Numbered from the stretch's first letter, positions 7,505-16,363 are shown. The stretch is 43,346 nucleotides of DNA from Zhongshania aliphaticivorans (GCF_902705855.1 NZ_CACSIJ010000014.1:29006-72351), one strand, 5' to 3'. The notes: generated by a model not told the origin, from the letters alone. Translations and numbers: made by a program.

Positions 7505-9949
7505 GTGGCCGTTTCAAAATTCACCCGTCAATTGTTTCTCAATACCAGCCTTAGCAGCGTGGCGCTATTTACAGCCGCGCACGCCGCTGCCGCGCCAGCG
7601 CTAGAAGAGGTGCTGGTCACTGCGCAAAAGCGTAGTGAAAGCGCCCAAGACATTCCCATTGCCGTCACCGGCGTTACTGCCGATATGCTCGACAAACTCG
7701 GCTTTGAAAACGCCAACGACGTGTCTGCCCAAGTACCTAATATGCAGGTTAGTGGCCCCTATGGCGATGTGCAGCCCATTTTCTCGATTCGCGGCGTCAG
7801 CATGTCTGACTACAGCTCGAACCAAGCCAGCCCGATTGGGGTCTACGTAGATGAAGCCTATTTAGGTCCGGTATACAGCCACGGTGCCAACTTTTTTGAC
7901 ATCGAACGGCTAGAAGTATTACGCGGCCCGCAGGGTACGCTATACGGTAAAAACACCACCGGCGGCGCGATCAATATCATTACCCGCACCCCAAATTTTG
8001 ACGGTGAGAATAGCAGCTACGTTAAAGGTGGTTTCGGCAGTTATAACGCCACATCGCTAGAAGCGGGCACTGAAGGCGAATTAATCCCCGGCGTTTTGGC
8101 CGCGCGAATTGCCGGTAGCTTGAAACGCGATGACGGCTATGTAGAAGTTGTTGGCCAAGATGCCAACGCGGCTCAAACTGATTTTTAAGGCGCTCGCCTC
8201 AGCCTAAATTGGATTATTAACGACAAGCTCGATGCGGTTTTAAAAATTACTACCTCAGGCAATGATTCGCTAAGCACGCCACCCCGTAACGAGGCGCGCA
8301 CTGATTTGCGCGGTACCGGCCTAGAGGGGGACTCCAACGGTTATATCGACTACACCGGCTATTCACGTGGCAGCCGCAACCTCGACTTCCACGAAACCGA
8401 ATCTAATGCCATCGGCGCGTTAATCACCAATACCGACCTTGCCGTTCTTACCATGAACTACAACGCCGATAACTACACCCTCACCTCGGTCAGCTCCTAT
8501 ATGGACGCCGACTACTACCAAATGGCCGACACCGACGGCAGCCCCAACGGTCTGCTGGAAATTAAATGGTCGTCAGATTCGGTAAGCTTTAGCCAAGATC
8601 TACGCTTCACCTCTAATTTCGATGGCATGTTCAATATTATTGCTGGCGCATATTACGGCAGCGAAGATTTATACATGCAGAATATCTACGATATATTCGA
8701 CCAAATTCCTGACGTTCGCGTCGGCGTCGCCAAACCTGACAATATTCCTATTTTCCCCTACCTAATCGACTTCGGCATGATCGACCAACGGCTGGAAACT
8801 AAGAAAACCAGCGCTGCCATCTACACCCAAATGCGCTTCGATTTCAGCTCTGATTTCGGTATGGATGTTGGTCTGCGTTATACCCGCGACGAAAGCAAAC
8901 TCAGCTATTTGAATATCTCGCGGCTTAGTAATTCGGGTCTGCCACTCGGCAGCTACGTTCCCGGTAATACCACTGGTGTAGACAATGCATGGATAACACT
9001 GCCATTAACCGTGTTTGATTTACAGAATCTGATTTCAAACCCAACAGCCCTATTAGACTATGCCAAAGCGGGTTTTACCCATGGCGCCTACACGCTAGAT
9101 TCCGCGCCAAAACTCAGTGCACCAGAGCAGGAATTCACCGGCAAAATTGGTCTTGATTATCGTTTTAACGACGACTTCATGGTTTACGGTAGCGTCAGCC
9201 GCGGCTACCGCGCAGGCAGCTATAACGGCGGTGTGTACTATCAACCAAGACCACTGGAAACTGCCTACGCCTCACCGGAGTTTATCAACGCGTATGAGGT
9301 AGGTATTAAAGCCGATATGGCCGAAGGCAGCGTGCGCCTAAACGCCGCGGCATTCCTATACGACTACACCAACCAGCAGTTTATTAACGTGGTCGGTATT
9401 TCTAACTTCTTAGAAAACGCCGGTGGATCACAAATTATGGGGGCAGAAGCCGAGCTGTGGGCGCGGCTCACCGAGCGTCTAACCCTGCAAGCTGCAGTCG
9501 GTATTCTCGAAACCGAGTACACCGACCTATCGCTCGCCAATACCGAAACCATCGCCAACCAAGACGACCGCGTCGACCTCTCTGGCAATGAGCTAATCTC
9601 GGCACCCAAACTGAATGTGAGCTTTTCTGCCGACTACGACTTGATCGTAACTGAATACGGATATTTAAGCGTAAACGCCAACGCCAACTTTCAAGACGAC
9701 CAATGGTTTAGCGCCTACAACGATCAGTACGGTTACGAAAACATTCGCCAAGACGCCTACTGGCTCTACAACGGCCGCCTAAGCTGGTACGCCAACGATG
9801 GCAGCTACAGTATTTCGATCTGGGGTAAAAATCTGTTAGAAGAAGAATACGACAGCTACGCCATTAACCTACAAGCAGGCTTTGGCTTCGACCAATACCT
9901 TGCGGGTCAACCACGCACCTACGGCGCAGAAATTCAGTTTAAATTCTAA
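7505..9949 (+). pseudogene. TonB-dependent receptor interrupted by a single in-frame TAA
   Basis: GTG start at 7505 with AGGAG six nt upstream. The first 227 codons encode a signal peptide, the box LEEVLVTAQKRSES and the whole plug (LRGPQGTLYGKNTTGG), then TAA at 8186-8188. Reading through in the same frame continues without any other stop for 587 codons (GARLSLNWIINDKLDAVLK onwards) to a normal barrel ending in GAEIQFKF, about 814 codons in all, the family's usual length. So the lesion is one codon, not a frameshift: an indel in the adjacent run of five T would have changed frame. The downstream part has no ribosome-binding site of its own. The truncated product would be a plug without a barrel and should not transport. 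A fresh nonsense mutation, a base-call error or stop read-through are the alternatives. Confidence 0.85.
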
Positions 9950-9956
9950 GCGCCTC

Positions 9957-9991
9957 GCCCGTTTATCGATGTTGATTATCGATAAACGGGC
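9957..9991. terminator. Strong hairpin after the second TonB receptor
   Basis: Perfect 14-bp stem: GCCCGTTTATCGAT (9957-9970), 7-nt loop, ATCGATAAACGGGC (9978-9991). It begins 7 nt after the receptor stop. Only a short, interrupted T-rich stretch follows (ctttatttc), so termination may be partial. Confidence 0.6.
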
Positions 9992-10098
9992 ACTAAACCT
10001 TTATTTCACTCACGTCCTACACTCAGCGTCATCAACTTGATGCATTTCTACGTAATAGCACTATCTGGCGTTTATTCATTCCCATTTAGAGGTATTAC

Positions 10099-10578
10099 GT
10101 GCTGCACAAACTATCCAAATTCGGCCTACCGGTTTGGTTTCTCACCAGCTTCTCGTTGTGGATCTGGTTACCTACCAATAGCCTACTCGCCATTACACCT
10201 AGTGTTTGCGCGGTGTTACTCAGCACTTTAGGTGGCGTGTTAGGATTAGCCTTGTATCAAGTTTACCTGGCCCAATTTCACCACCATAAAGGCTTTTATA
10301 CCGCTTTATGTTCAGCGTTATTAGCACCACCGGTGGCCATTATTTTTTCTTATAAATTAAGCGCATTATTGGCGGCATATCCGCTTAGAGAACTCGCGGC
10401 ACTGGTATGGTTTCTGAGTTCGATGGGGGCCGTTCTAACAGTTATTGTTTGCCGCCTATTAAGCGAAGTGATTGTGCACCGACCGCACACGGCGGTCGAC
10501 CACAATATTAGCGAACACGGCATTTATAAGACTCACGCAAATTCGAAATTTAATACTATCGTGAAAATAAAAACATAA
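10099..10578 (+). CDS. Small multi-pass membrane protein, unknown function
   Basis: 159 residues from a GTG preceded by AGAGG. The chain has about four hydrophobic helices: roughly 11-33, 36-58, 70-92 and 99-122. A polar tail follows, with several His residues (VIVHRPHTAVDHNISEHG). No family is recognised. It follows the hairpin at 9957-9991, so it is probably a separate unit. The nearest neighbour, the 632-residue membrane protein, is convergent 39 nt away. Its composition looks like a genuine membrane protein, but conservation cannot be judged here. Confidence 0.6.
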   Translation: MLHKLSKFGLPVWFLTSFSLWIWLPTNSLLAITPSVCAVLLSTLGGVLGLALYQVYLAQFHHHKGFYTALCSALLAPPVAIIFSYKLSALLAAYPLRELAALVWFLSSMGAVLTVIVCRLLSEVIVHRPHTAVDHNISEHGIYKTHANSKFNTIVKIKT

Positions 10579-10617
10579 ATACCAAGCACTACTTTAAACT
10601 GAGCCAGTATCTACTGG

Positions 10618-12516
10618 CTACTTATCTTGGTCTTGGTCTGACTCTGCATCTCGTTCCGCTTGCTGCCGAAGATAACCGCCCGCATCCTCTTCCATTTTTG
10701 ACAAGGCTTCCGGAGACTGGCGAGTAGCAATCGCTCGCGACTGTTTATTAATTTCATGAATCTGCGAGGCGTTGCGTAAATCTCGCTGACTGGTAATCGC
10801 AGCAATCGATTCTCTATCCTTCAAGAAGTTAATAACATCGCCGCGAATACTGTTTAGTTCATCGTCATTTTTATGCATTTCTAAAATGAATCGAGGGTGT
10901 TCTAAATTTTGAATACCGGTGGCGGCGAAGGTGCTAGACACCGCTCGGCAAACAATAATCCACGGTGTGATGCTCGATCTAACTAAGGTATTCTCTGAAC
11001 GAGTGGAGTCGTGAATACTGGCGCCAGTAGAAATTTTAGACTCGGTAAATGTTCCCTCTACTTTCAAATAAATTAGATTGCTTTCAAATAGCATTTCAGC
11101 GAAAAATAAGTGTGCAGAGTTTTCAAGTATTTTTGCAAAAGCGCGAATCAGCACACCCACTAAAAACAAATGAATAATCGCGCTGATATGACTAGACACC
11201 TCAGCTCCCTGCGACGCGCTTAATTGAGTAAGGCCACCCAGGGTTTTTATGAAGGTATAGGCATCGGCCACGCTAAATGCTAGGGCCAGAGTAAGAATTG
11301 AGCCAATAACAAACAACACATTTGCCGACACTAAACTAATAAGCCGTGCGCGTTCAAATATAAAACCTAAATCCATCGTCTTAAATTTTGGCTGGATTTC
11401 TTGAATCATTTCACCAAAGAAATTACCTTTCCCCTCAACCTGCTCATTCAAGCTAGGCTCTAACTCCTGATAAACACGGTTAGGCACTTCCTTATAGCGC
11501 CGGTTGGCCATAACCAAATTATCTAAATTAATAAAAATCTCATTTGGGTGCACCGACTCCTGCCAGTTTTCCCGTAATTCCGAAACCTCTACTTTTGGGT
11601 CTGCATAGTTAAGGCGTTTGTTTAACATAATCGCTACCACAAACGTCGACGCACCCGCGCCAAGCAACACACCCAGTAAGTATAAAATAGTATATGGCCG
11701 CGGAAGATAAGCCAGATATGTATCTATTTCTGCTAGCGTCAAATCACTAACGCTTAATACAAATTTCAAGCTCAACCCAATAACAACCGGCATAAGAATC
11801 GCGACGGCAACCACCTTCACCAAGGTCATACTGCCCATCGTCGGAATCGTCGTATCGGCCATACGACCAATCGCACGCCCCGCTGACCGCCACACCAGTA
11901 GGAGGTAAACGGTAAATACCACTGAATACGCAGGGAAAACAAATTCACCCACCTCACCAGCAAATCCTGCCAGTGATACAAACGCAACAAAGGCATAGGC
12001 AATCAGCGCAACCAAGGTTTGCGCCCACGCACCACATAAACGCTGAGCCATATTCCTCACCGGATAAGGCATGTAGGTTAAGCGTCTAAAAACACTGTGT
12101 ACAAAGCGCGCAAGAAAGCCAACTGGTTCAACAAACGTTGAGTTTTTGCGCCCCACCAGCATTTCTGTCAGACGCTGCTTGGTATAGGCAACGTAAGACG
12201 CCTCTTCCTGAGCGGTGCTGGTTTCAGAACGGCTGTAATTATGCGCCAACGAAGTCGGATGATTACGACCAACAAAAAAGCGCATCATGGCGATAATGCC
12301 CCTAGATGCGGTAGTGATACCGTTAGCTAATAGGCCCAGTCCAAACACCACAATAATCCAACCGGCTACCGCCTGATCCTTCACTGTTGCAGCAGCTTCA
12401 ATCAAAAGATAGATACCCAACAAAGTCACAATCACACCGCGAACAGCAGTTACTGCGCCTTCCGTTTTAAATGGGTTTCTAAGCCCTAAATCAATGGAGC
12501 CATAATCAAATGCCAT
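10618..12516 (-). CDS. Large multi-pass membrane protein, unknown function
   Basis: 632 residues from the ATG at 12516, chosen because AGAAGGAAG precedes it at good spacing; a longer frame opens at 12576 without such a site. About eight hydrophobic segments are visible. Two lie at the N-terminus (GVIVTLLGIYLLIEAAATV, GWIIVVFGLGLLANG). A soluble loop of about 90 residues follows, then several in the middle (ALIAYAFVAFVSLAGFAG, VVAVAILMPVVIGLSLKFVL). Two more lie near 410-460, before a soluble C-terminal ~150 residues that end in a Gln/Asp-rich tail. No transporter, kinase or secretion motif is recognised, so no function is proposed. It is divergent from a small basic ORF. Confidence 0.75.
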   Translation of the reverse strand: MAFDYGSIDLGLRNPFKTEGAVTAVRGVIVTLLGIYLLIEAAATVKDQAVAGWIIVVFGLGLLANGITTASRGIIAMMRFFVGRNHPTSLAHNYSRSETSTAQEEASYVAYTKQRLTEMLVGRKNSTFVEPVGFLARFVHSVFRRLTYMPYPVRNMAQRLCGAWAQTLVALIAYAFVAFVSLAGFAGEVGEFVFPAYSVVFTVYLLLVWRSAGRAIGRMADTTIPTMGSMTLVKVVAVAILMPVVIGLSLKFVLSVSDLTLAEIDTYLAYLPRPYTILYLLGVLLGAGASTFVVAIMLNKRLNYADPKVEVSELRENWQESVHPNEIFINLDNLVMANRRYKEVPNRVYQELEPSLNEQVEGKGNFFGEMIQEIQPKFKTMDLGFIFERARLISLVSANVLFVIGSILTLALAFSVADAYTFIKTLGGLTQLSASQGAEVSSHISAIIHLFLVGVLIRAFAKILENSAHLFFAEMLFESNLIYLKVEGTFTESKISTGASIHDSTRSENTLVRSSITPWIIVCRAVSSTFAATGIQNLEHPRFILEMHKNDDELNSIRGDVINFLKDRESIAAITSQRDLRNASQIHEINKQSRAIATRQSPEALSKMEEDAGGYLRQQAERDAESDQDQDK

Positions 12517-12555
12517 TGGTAGCTTCCTTCTATGTATCAGATGGCGTAAATCGTC

Positions 12556-12576
12556 TTGCCCAATCCACGCGGGCAA
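12556..12576. promoter_or_regulatory. Dyad between divergent starts
   Basis: TTGCCC (12556-12561), 9-nt loop, GGGCAA (12571-12576). It lies between the start of the large membrane protein (12516, minus) and the small ORF (12580, plus). It could be an operator or simply RNA structure ahead of the small ORF. Confidence 0.25.
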
Positions 12577-12579
12577 ACT

Positions 12580-12756
12580 ATGCGCTTTGCTTTAAAAAAC
12601 TATTATAAAAAAGGATGGGATAAGACCTTACGGCGTTTCAAAAAAGCTACGCGTAAAGATAGCTTATTAGAAAAATATTTATCACCACATCCCTATGTAG
12701 CCGAAAACGCCGCAGACCCTAGAGTGCAGAGGCAAAAATCAATATTACCGCTATAA
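12580..12756 (+). CDS. Possible small basic protein, 58 residues
   Basis: The ATG at 12580 opens a frame MRFALKNYYKKGWDKTLRRF, strongly basic in its first half and ending VQRQKSILPL. It does not overlap a larger gene, being the only frame between divergent and convergent neighbours. No good ribosome-binding site is visible (only GGGCAA), which lowers confidence. No family is recognised. It might encode a short cytoplasmic or membrane-surface protein, or be spurious. Confidence 0.4.
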   Translation: MRFALKNYYKKGWDKTLRRFKKATRKDSLLEKYLSPHPYVAENAADPRVQRQKSILPL

Positions 12757-12876
12757 ACTCACTTTACAGCTATTCCGGCAGCTTAATATTTCTTACGTCG
12801 AATACCTGAGCATAATGGCTAAGCCCCCAAAAATACACTGAATTTAGCCTTCTCGCTAATCAAACCTACGACAAAA

Positions 12877-13266
12877 CTAGGCTAGCATTAAAACCGCAAT
12901 ACACAGTGCCAAACCGAAAATATAGGTGCCACCCGCGCCGATTTGACGCAATGGGTTAGGCCGCGCCATGGTTCTTGGGAAAATCAAACCCGCCACCAGA
13001 ACAAAGCGACTCACCGTGGCGAGAATAATTGACCACAGCACCCAGCTCGCCATTTGCGACTGACTGAGAATATACATAAGCACCATCAATACTGGCGCAA
13101 ACTCGATAGTATTAGCATGAGCGCGAATGTATTTATGGAGGGTATCCTTAGGATCGCTAGGGCAGCCCGAACCCAACTTCTGTTTGATTCTGTTCACGCT
13201 GACGGCAATCCCCAAAGCAATACATAAGGAGCCCAATAAACCGATACACAGCAATGCAATATTCAT
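12877..13266 (-). CDS. MAPEG-family membrane protein
   Basis: 129 residues with four transmembrane helices, the size and topology of MAPEG proteins (eicosanoid and glutathione metabolism superfamily). The family signature is visible as RAHANTIEFAPVLMVLMY at about 48-65. The C-terminal PNPLRQIGAGGTYIFGLAL also fits. Bacterial members are inner-membrane proteins, some with glutathione transferase or peroxidase activity, most uncharacterised. GGAG lies six nt before the ATG. It follows the DASS symporter gene on the same strand after 51 nt and may be co-transcribed. Confidence 0.85.
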   Translation of the reverse strand: MNIALLCIGLLGSLCIALGIAVSVNRIKQKLGSGCPSDPKDTLHKYIRAHANTIEFAPVLMVLMYILSQSQMASWVLWSIILATVSRFVLVAGLIFPRTMARPNPLRQIGAGGTYIFGLALCIAVLMLA

Positions 13267-13317
13267 ATTATTCTCCGAAGTAATTTATTTAGCCAAAGTC
13301 ACTAATTACAAGATCTA

Positions 13318-14763
13318 TCAAACCGCCATAAACAAGGCCAATACCAAGTAATAGCCCACGCTGCTTATCAGCACAATACCAAACACGTTTACCAAAAATC
13401 CCGCCTGCATCATGTCTTTAATCCGCAGCTCACCACTGCCAAACACCACCGCATTAGGTGGCGTTGCCACCGGCATCATAAAAGCGCACGAAGCAGCAAT
13501 GGCGGCAGGAATAACAAACAACATAGGTGACACCGACTGCGCCACCGCTAACGCGCCAAGCAGGGGTAAGAAGGTCGCAGTTGTTGCGGTGTTACTGGTG
13601 ATCTCGGTTAAGAAAATAATCACTGTCACAATCACAGGCACCATCGCATATAGGGGCCACGCATTTAGCATCGAGAAATTCTGCGCCAGCCACTCCGCCA
13701 AGCCTGAGCTTTTAATCATGGTCGCCAAGGCCAAGCCACCACCGAATAACAACAACACGCCCCAAGGTAACTTCTCAGCGCTTTGCCAATCCAATAAGGC
13801 TTTCGAATCGCTCCCGCCAGAACGCACCGAAAACAATAGCAGCCCCGCCGTCATCGCAATGACGGTATCAGTAACACCCGGTAAGTAATCGTTTAACAAG
13901 GGTCGAAATATCCACACCGCCGCTGTCGCGACAAAGATCAATAACACCCGCGCCTCTCCGCCACTGAGCGGCCCCAACTTTCGTAATTCAGCGTGGAGTA
14001 AATCGCGACTACCCGATGTTTCTAGACCCACAAAGCCCTTGCGACACAGCCACCACCACGTAAACAACAACATGCCTAGCGCTACCGGCAGGCCAATCAT
14101 CATCCACTGACCAAAGCCAACGCTAATACCGTGACTCTCTTTTAAATAAGCCGCCAACATCGCATTGGGCGGCGTACCGATCAGAGTCGCAATACCACCG
14201 ATACTCGCGCTGTAGGCAATCGCCAACAACAGCGCGACGGCAAAACGGCGACGCTCACCATCATTACCATCAGGTAAAAAGCTAATCACCGACACGCCAA
14301 TCGGCAGCATCATAATACTGGTCGCGGTATTGCTCACCCACATGCTTAAAAATGCCGTGGCAATCATAAAGCCCGCAATCTGCCGATTAGGCTGCTGCCC
14401 CACCGCCAGCAAAATATTCAAAGCAATACGACGATGCAAAGCCCAACGCTGCATCGCCAAACCTAATAGAAAGCCACCCAAAAACAAAAAGATAATACTG
14501 TTAGCATAAGCACCGGCTAAATCCCCCACCTCGGCAATACCCAAAACCGGCACCAAAATTAAAGGCAGCAATGCCGTCGCTGGAATAGGCACCGCCTCCG
14601 TCGCCCACCAAATAGCCATCCATAAGGCTGCACCTAGAGCTAACCATGCTTCAGCGTTCATGCCGGTGGGCGCGGGGATCAATAGAGTTAAGGCCAGCAT
14701 GGCGGGGCCGATAATTAGAGCTAGCAGCGAAGGCTTAACGATGTTTTCTGGCGCAGTACTCAT
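13318..14763 (-). CDS. DASS (SLC13) family sodium-coupled dicarboxylate/sulfate symporter
   Basis: 481 residues with about 12 membrane segments. Both hallmark SNT motifs of the divalent anion:Na+ symporter family are present: SNTATSIMML starting at 144 and SNTATTATFL starting at 390. IGTPPNAMLA and VATPPNAVVFGSG are the matching substrate-loop motifs. It should import a dicarboxylate (succinate, malate or similar) or sulfate with Na+ at the inner membrane; sequence alone does not separate these. One arm of the inverted-repeat element at 14776-14893 ends 12 nt upstream of the ATG, so the element lies in its promoter or leader. Confidence 0.92.
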   Translation of the reverse strand: MSTAPENIVKPSLLALIIGPAMLALTLLIPAPTGMNAEAWLALGAALWMAIWWATEAVPIPATALLPLILVPVLGIAEVGDLAGAYANSIIFLFLGGFLLGLAMQRWALHRRIALNILLAVGQQPNRQIAGFMIATAFLSMWVSNTATSIMMLPIGVSVISFLPDGNDGERRRFAVALLLAIAYSASIGGIATLIGTPPNAMLAAYLKESHGISVGFGQWMMIGLPVALGMLLFTWWWLCRKGFVGLETSGSRDLLHAELRKLGPLSGGEARVLLIFVATAAVWIFRPLLNDYLPGVTDTVIAMTAGLLLFSVRSGGSDSKALLDWQSAEKLPWGVLLLFGGGLALATMIKSSGLAEWLAQNFSMLNAWPLYAMVPVIVTVIIFLTEITSNTATTATFLPLLGALAVAQSVSPMLFVIPAAIAASCAFMMPVATPPNAVVFGSGELRIKDMMQAGFLVNVFGIVLISSVGYYLVLALFMAV

Positions 14764-14775
14764 GTCAGCTCACAA

Positions 14776-14893
14776 ATATTTGGGGTCAGTGTAAAAACTC
14801 TTGATTCTAGGCCATTTAAGATTCTAACCCATGCTGGAACTTGATGTGTTTTCTGACGCAATGGATAGGAGTTTTTACACTGACCCCAAATAT
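14776..14893. repeat. 118-bp element with perfect 25-bp inverted ends (MITE/REP-like)
   Basis: Left arm 14776-14800 and right arm 14869-14893 are exact reverse complements over 25 bp, with core GGGGTCAGTGTAAAAACTC. They flank a 68-nt spacer with no gene. From general knowledge, near-identical GGGGTCAG-N-GTAAAAA ends flank IS200-like/REP-associated tyrosine transposase elements in many gammaproteobacteria; I recall this without being able to search. No transposase remnant or target duplication is visible. The rest of the 300-nt gap 14764-15063 holds only a small dyad at 15047-15059. Confidence 0.7.
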
Positions 14894-15046
14894 CGTAAGT
14901 TTCGCTCTACGAATACACTCACACACACCGAACAGCATCACCTTTTTTACAACATCTCCCCAAAAAGTGCCATCATTACGCCTACAGCTGAGGCAGAGTT
15001 ACAAATACGGCACTACACGACATTATGTTATCGACACTAATTTAGT

Positions 15047-15059
15047 ATTACGGCGTAAT
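15047..15059. promoter_or_regulatory. ATTACG-G-CGTAAT dyad at the methylase start
   Basis: A 13-bp perfect dyad (6-bp arms, one central G) ends 4 nt before the ATG at 15064. It occupies the place where a ribosome-binding site would be; no AGGA-like sequence is present. It may affect translation initiation or bind a regulator. Confidence 0.25.
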
Positions 15060-15063
15060 CCCT

Positions 15064-15546
15064 ATGAAAAATAACTACGCCTGTATTGGCTTGTTCAATC
15101 CTAAATCTCCTGAGAATATCGGCTCGGTAATGCGCGCCGCTGGCTGCTATGGCGTTAACTCTGTGTTCTATACGGGCACGCGTTACGACTTAGCGAAGCC
15201 CTTTTATACCGACACTCAAAAGGCGCTTGAAACGCTGCCACTCATTGGTGTTAAAGAATTGAGAGATGTTATTCCCTTAGGCTGTGTGCCCGTGGCGGTT
15301 GAGTTGATTGATGGCGCCAAGCCATTGACGACGTATAAGCACCCCGCCCGCGCTTTTTACATTTTTGGTCCAGAAGATGGCACCCTGAAAAAAGAGATTA
15401 CCGACTTTTGCGACGATATTGTCTACATTCCCACCGAGGGCTGTATGAACTTAGCCGCCACGGTGAACGTGGTGCTCTATGATCGCCTCGCCAAAGGCGA
15501 CAATTTTTCTCACCATCAAGATGCCTTAAGAACGAAACCAAAATAA
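15064..15546 (+). CDS. TrmH/SpoU-family RNA 2'-O-methyltransferase
   Basis: 160 residues, the size of a minimal SPOUT-fold methylase without extension domain. The motifs appear in order: NIGSVMRAAGCYG near 19-31 (motif 1), IFGPEDGTL near 100 (motif 2, normally FGxExxG) and IPTEGCMNLAATVNVVLYD near 120-138 (motif 3, forming the trefoil-knot SAM site). Such enzymes methylate the 2'-OH of tRNA or rRNA nucleotides in the cytoplasm. The target is not predictable, and the sequence is not obviously TrmL, TrmH or RlmB. The ATG lacks a clear ribosome-binding site. Confidence 0.85.
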   Translation: MKNNYACIGLFNPKSPENIGSVMRAAGCYGVNSVFYTGTRYDLAKPFYTDTQKALETLPLIGVKELRDVIPLGCVPVAVELIDGAKPLTTYKHPARAFYIFGPEDGTLKKEITDFCDDIVYIPTEGCMNLAATVNVVLYDRLAKGDNFSHHQDALRTKPK

Positions 15547-15727
15547 GCTTAAGTTGCTGTTACTCGGTCGTCGTTTATATTTGTTTCATTCGCCAATAGC
15601 TCATCGCAATTCTCAATCAAACTCAACACCAAATATCCACGCGACCAAGAGTTTTCTGAGTTGAAATTTTTTACCTGCCCTTGCATGAGTCTTTATGTTT
15701 CACTGGCCACCACTAAGGGGCTTAAGC

Positions 15728-16297
15728 ATGGATTTACTGGTCGAATATCCGTTTTTGTTAGTACCACTCATCTTTTTTGCTCGGGTTGCCGACGTATCAC
15801 TTGGCACATTTCGCACTATTGTGGTTTTTCGGGGCAATAAACTTTTAGCCTCGATTATCGGCTTTTTTGAAATCATGATTTGGTTGGTCGCTGCGGGGCA
15901 GGTTTTAACAAATCTTGATCACTGGTATTTAGCAGTCGCCTATGCCGGTGGTTTTGCGGTGGGGAATTATGTGGGTATTTCAATTGAAGGCCATTTTGCT
16001 ATTGGCAAGGAGCTTATCCGTTGCATTTCGTTTAACCGTGATGTGCTTGCCGACAAATTGCGCGAGCAGGGTTTTAAGGTGGTGTCATTCGACGGAGATA
16101 TGGGCGAAGCCAATCCGGTTGAATTGCTACTTATTATTGAAAAAAGACGCAACACGGCGGCGCTTATTCAACAGATTAAAGAGCTAGACCCCAGTGCGGT
16201 CTATTCTGTATCTGATATTAAAAGCGTTTATGACGGCCCCGATCTTTTACCCCGCCGTCGGTTTTACAGTAGCTTACTAATGCAAAAACGCAGCTGA
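15728..16297 (+). CDS. UPF0316/DUF2179 membrane protein
   Basis: 189 residues from ATG 15728, chosen because AAGGGG sits at the right distance; the frame is open further upstream to 15695. Three membrane helices (about 8-25, 38-58 and 63-82) precede a soluble C-terminal domain of about 100 residues. RVADVSLGTFRTIVVFRG and FAVGNYVGISIEG are typical of UPF0316 (YebE-type) proteins, and the C-terminal part corresponds to DUF2179. Function is unknown in the family; a regulatory or signalling membrane role has been suggested from the DUF2179 fold. It lies on the same strand as the upstream methylase, 181 nt away. Confidence 0.82.
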   Translation: MDLLVEYPFLLVPLIFFARVADVSLGTFRTIVVFRGNKLLASIIGFFEIMIWLVAAGQVLTNLDHWYLAVAYAGGFAVGNYVGISIEGHFAIGKELIRCISFNRDVLADKLREQGFKVVSFDGDMGEANPVELLLIIEKRRNTAALIQQIKELDPSAVYSVSDIKSVYDGPDLLPRRRFYSSLLMQKRS

Positions 16298-16309
16298 ACA
16301 GAATTCGGA

Positions 16310-16363
16310 CTGGCCTTTAAATTATGCTAGTTTAGCGAATTCTCAATTTAAAGCTTGGGCCAG
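16310..16363 (+). promoter_or_regulatory. Leader hairpin ahead of the spermidine-synthase-like gene
   Basis: CTGGCC (16310-16315) plus TTTAAATT (16316-16323) pair with AATTTAAA (16345-16352) and GGCCAG (16358-16363). This gives 14 bp with a 5-nt bulge (16353-16357) and a 21-nt loop. It ends 21 nt before the ATG at 16385. It has no T-run, so it is not an ordinary terminator of the upstream gene. Confidence 0.4.

Noticed and set aside
8186-8188. Programmed read-through or unusual amino acid at the TAA
   Set aside because: UAA is the least leaky stop and no recoding signal was recognised; kept only as an alternative to nonsense mutation or sequencing error.
8306-9949. Second half of the interrupted TonB receptor as an independent gene
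   Set aside because: It starts inside the barrel, has no ribosome-binding site or signal peptide, and is in frame with the upstream half, so it is the 3' part of one gene.
14831-15074. Short frames in the 14764-15063 gap
   Set aside because: They run through the arm of the inverted repeat and have no convincing start signal or protein-like composition.
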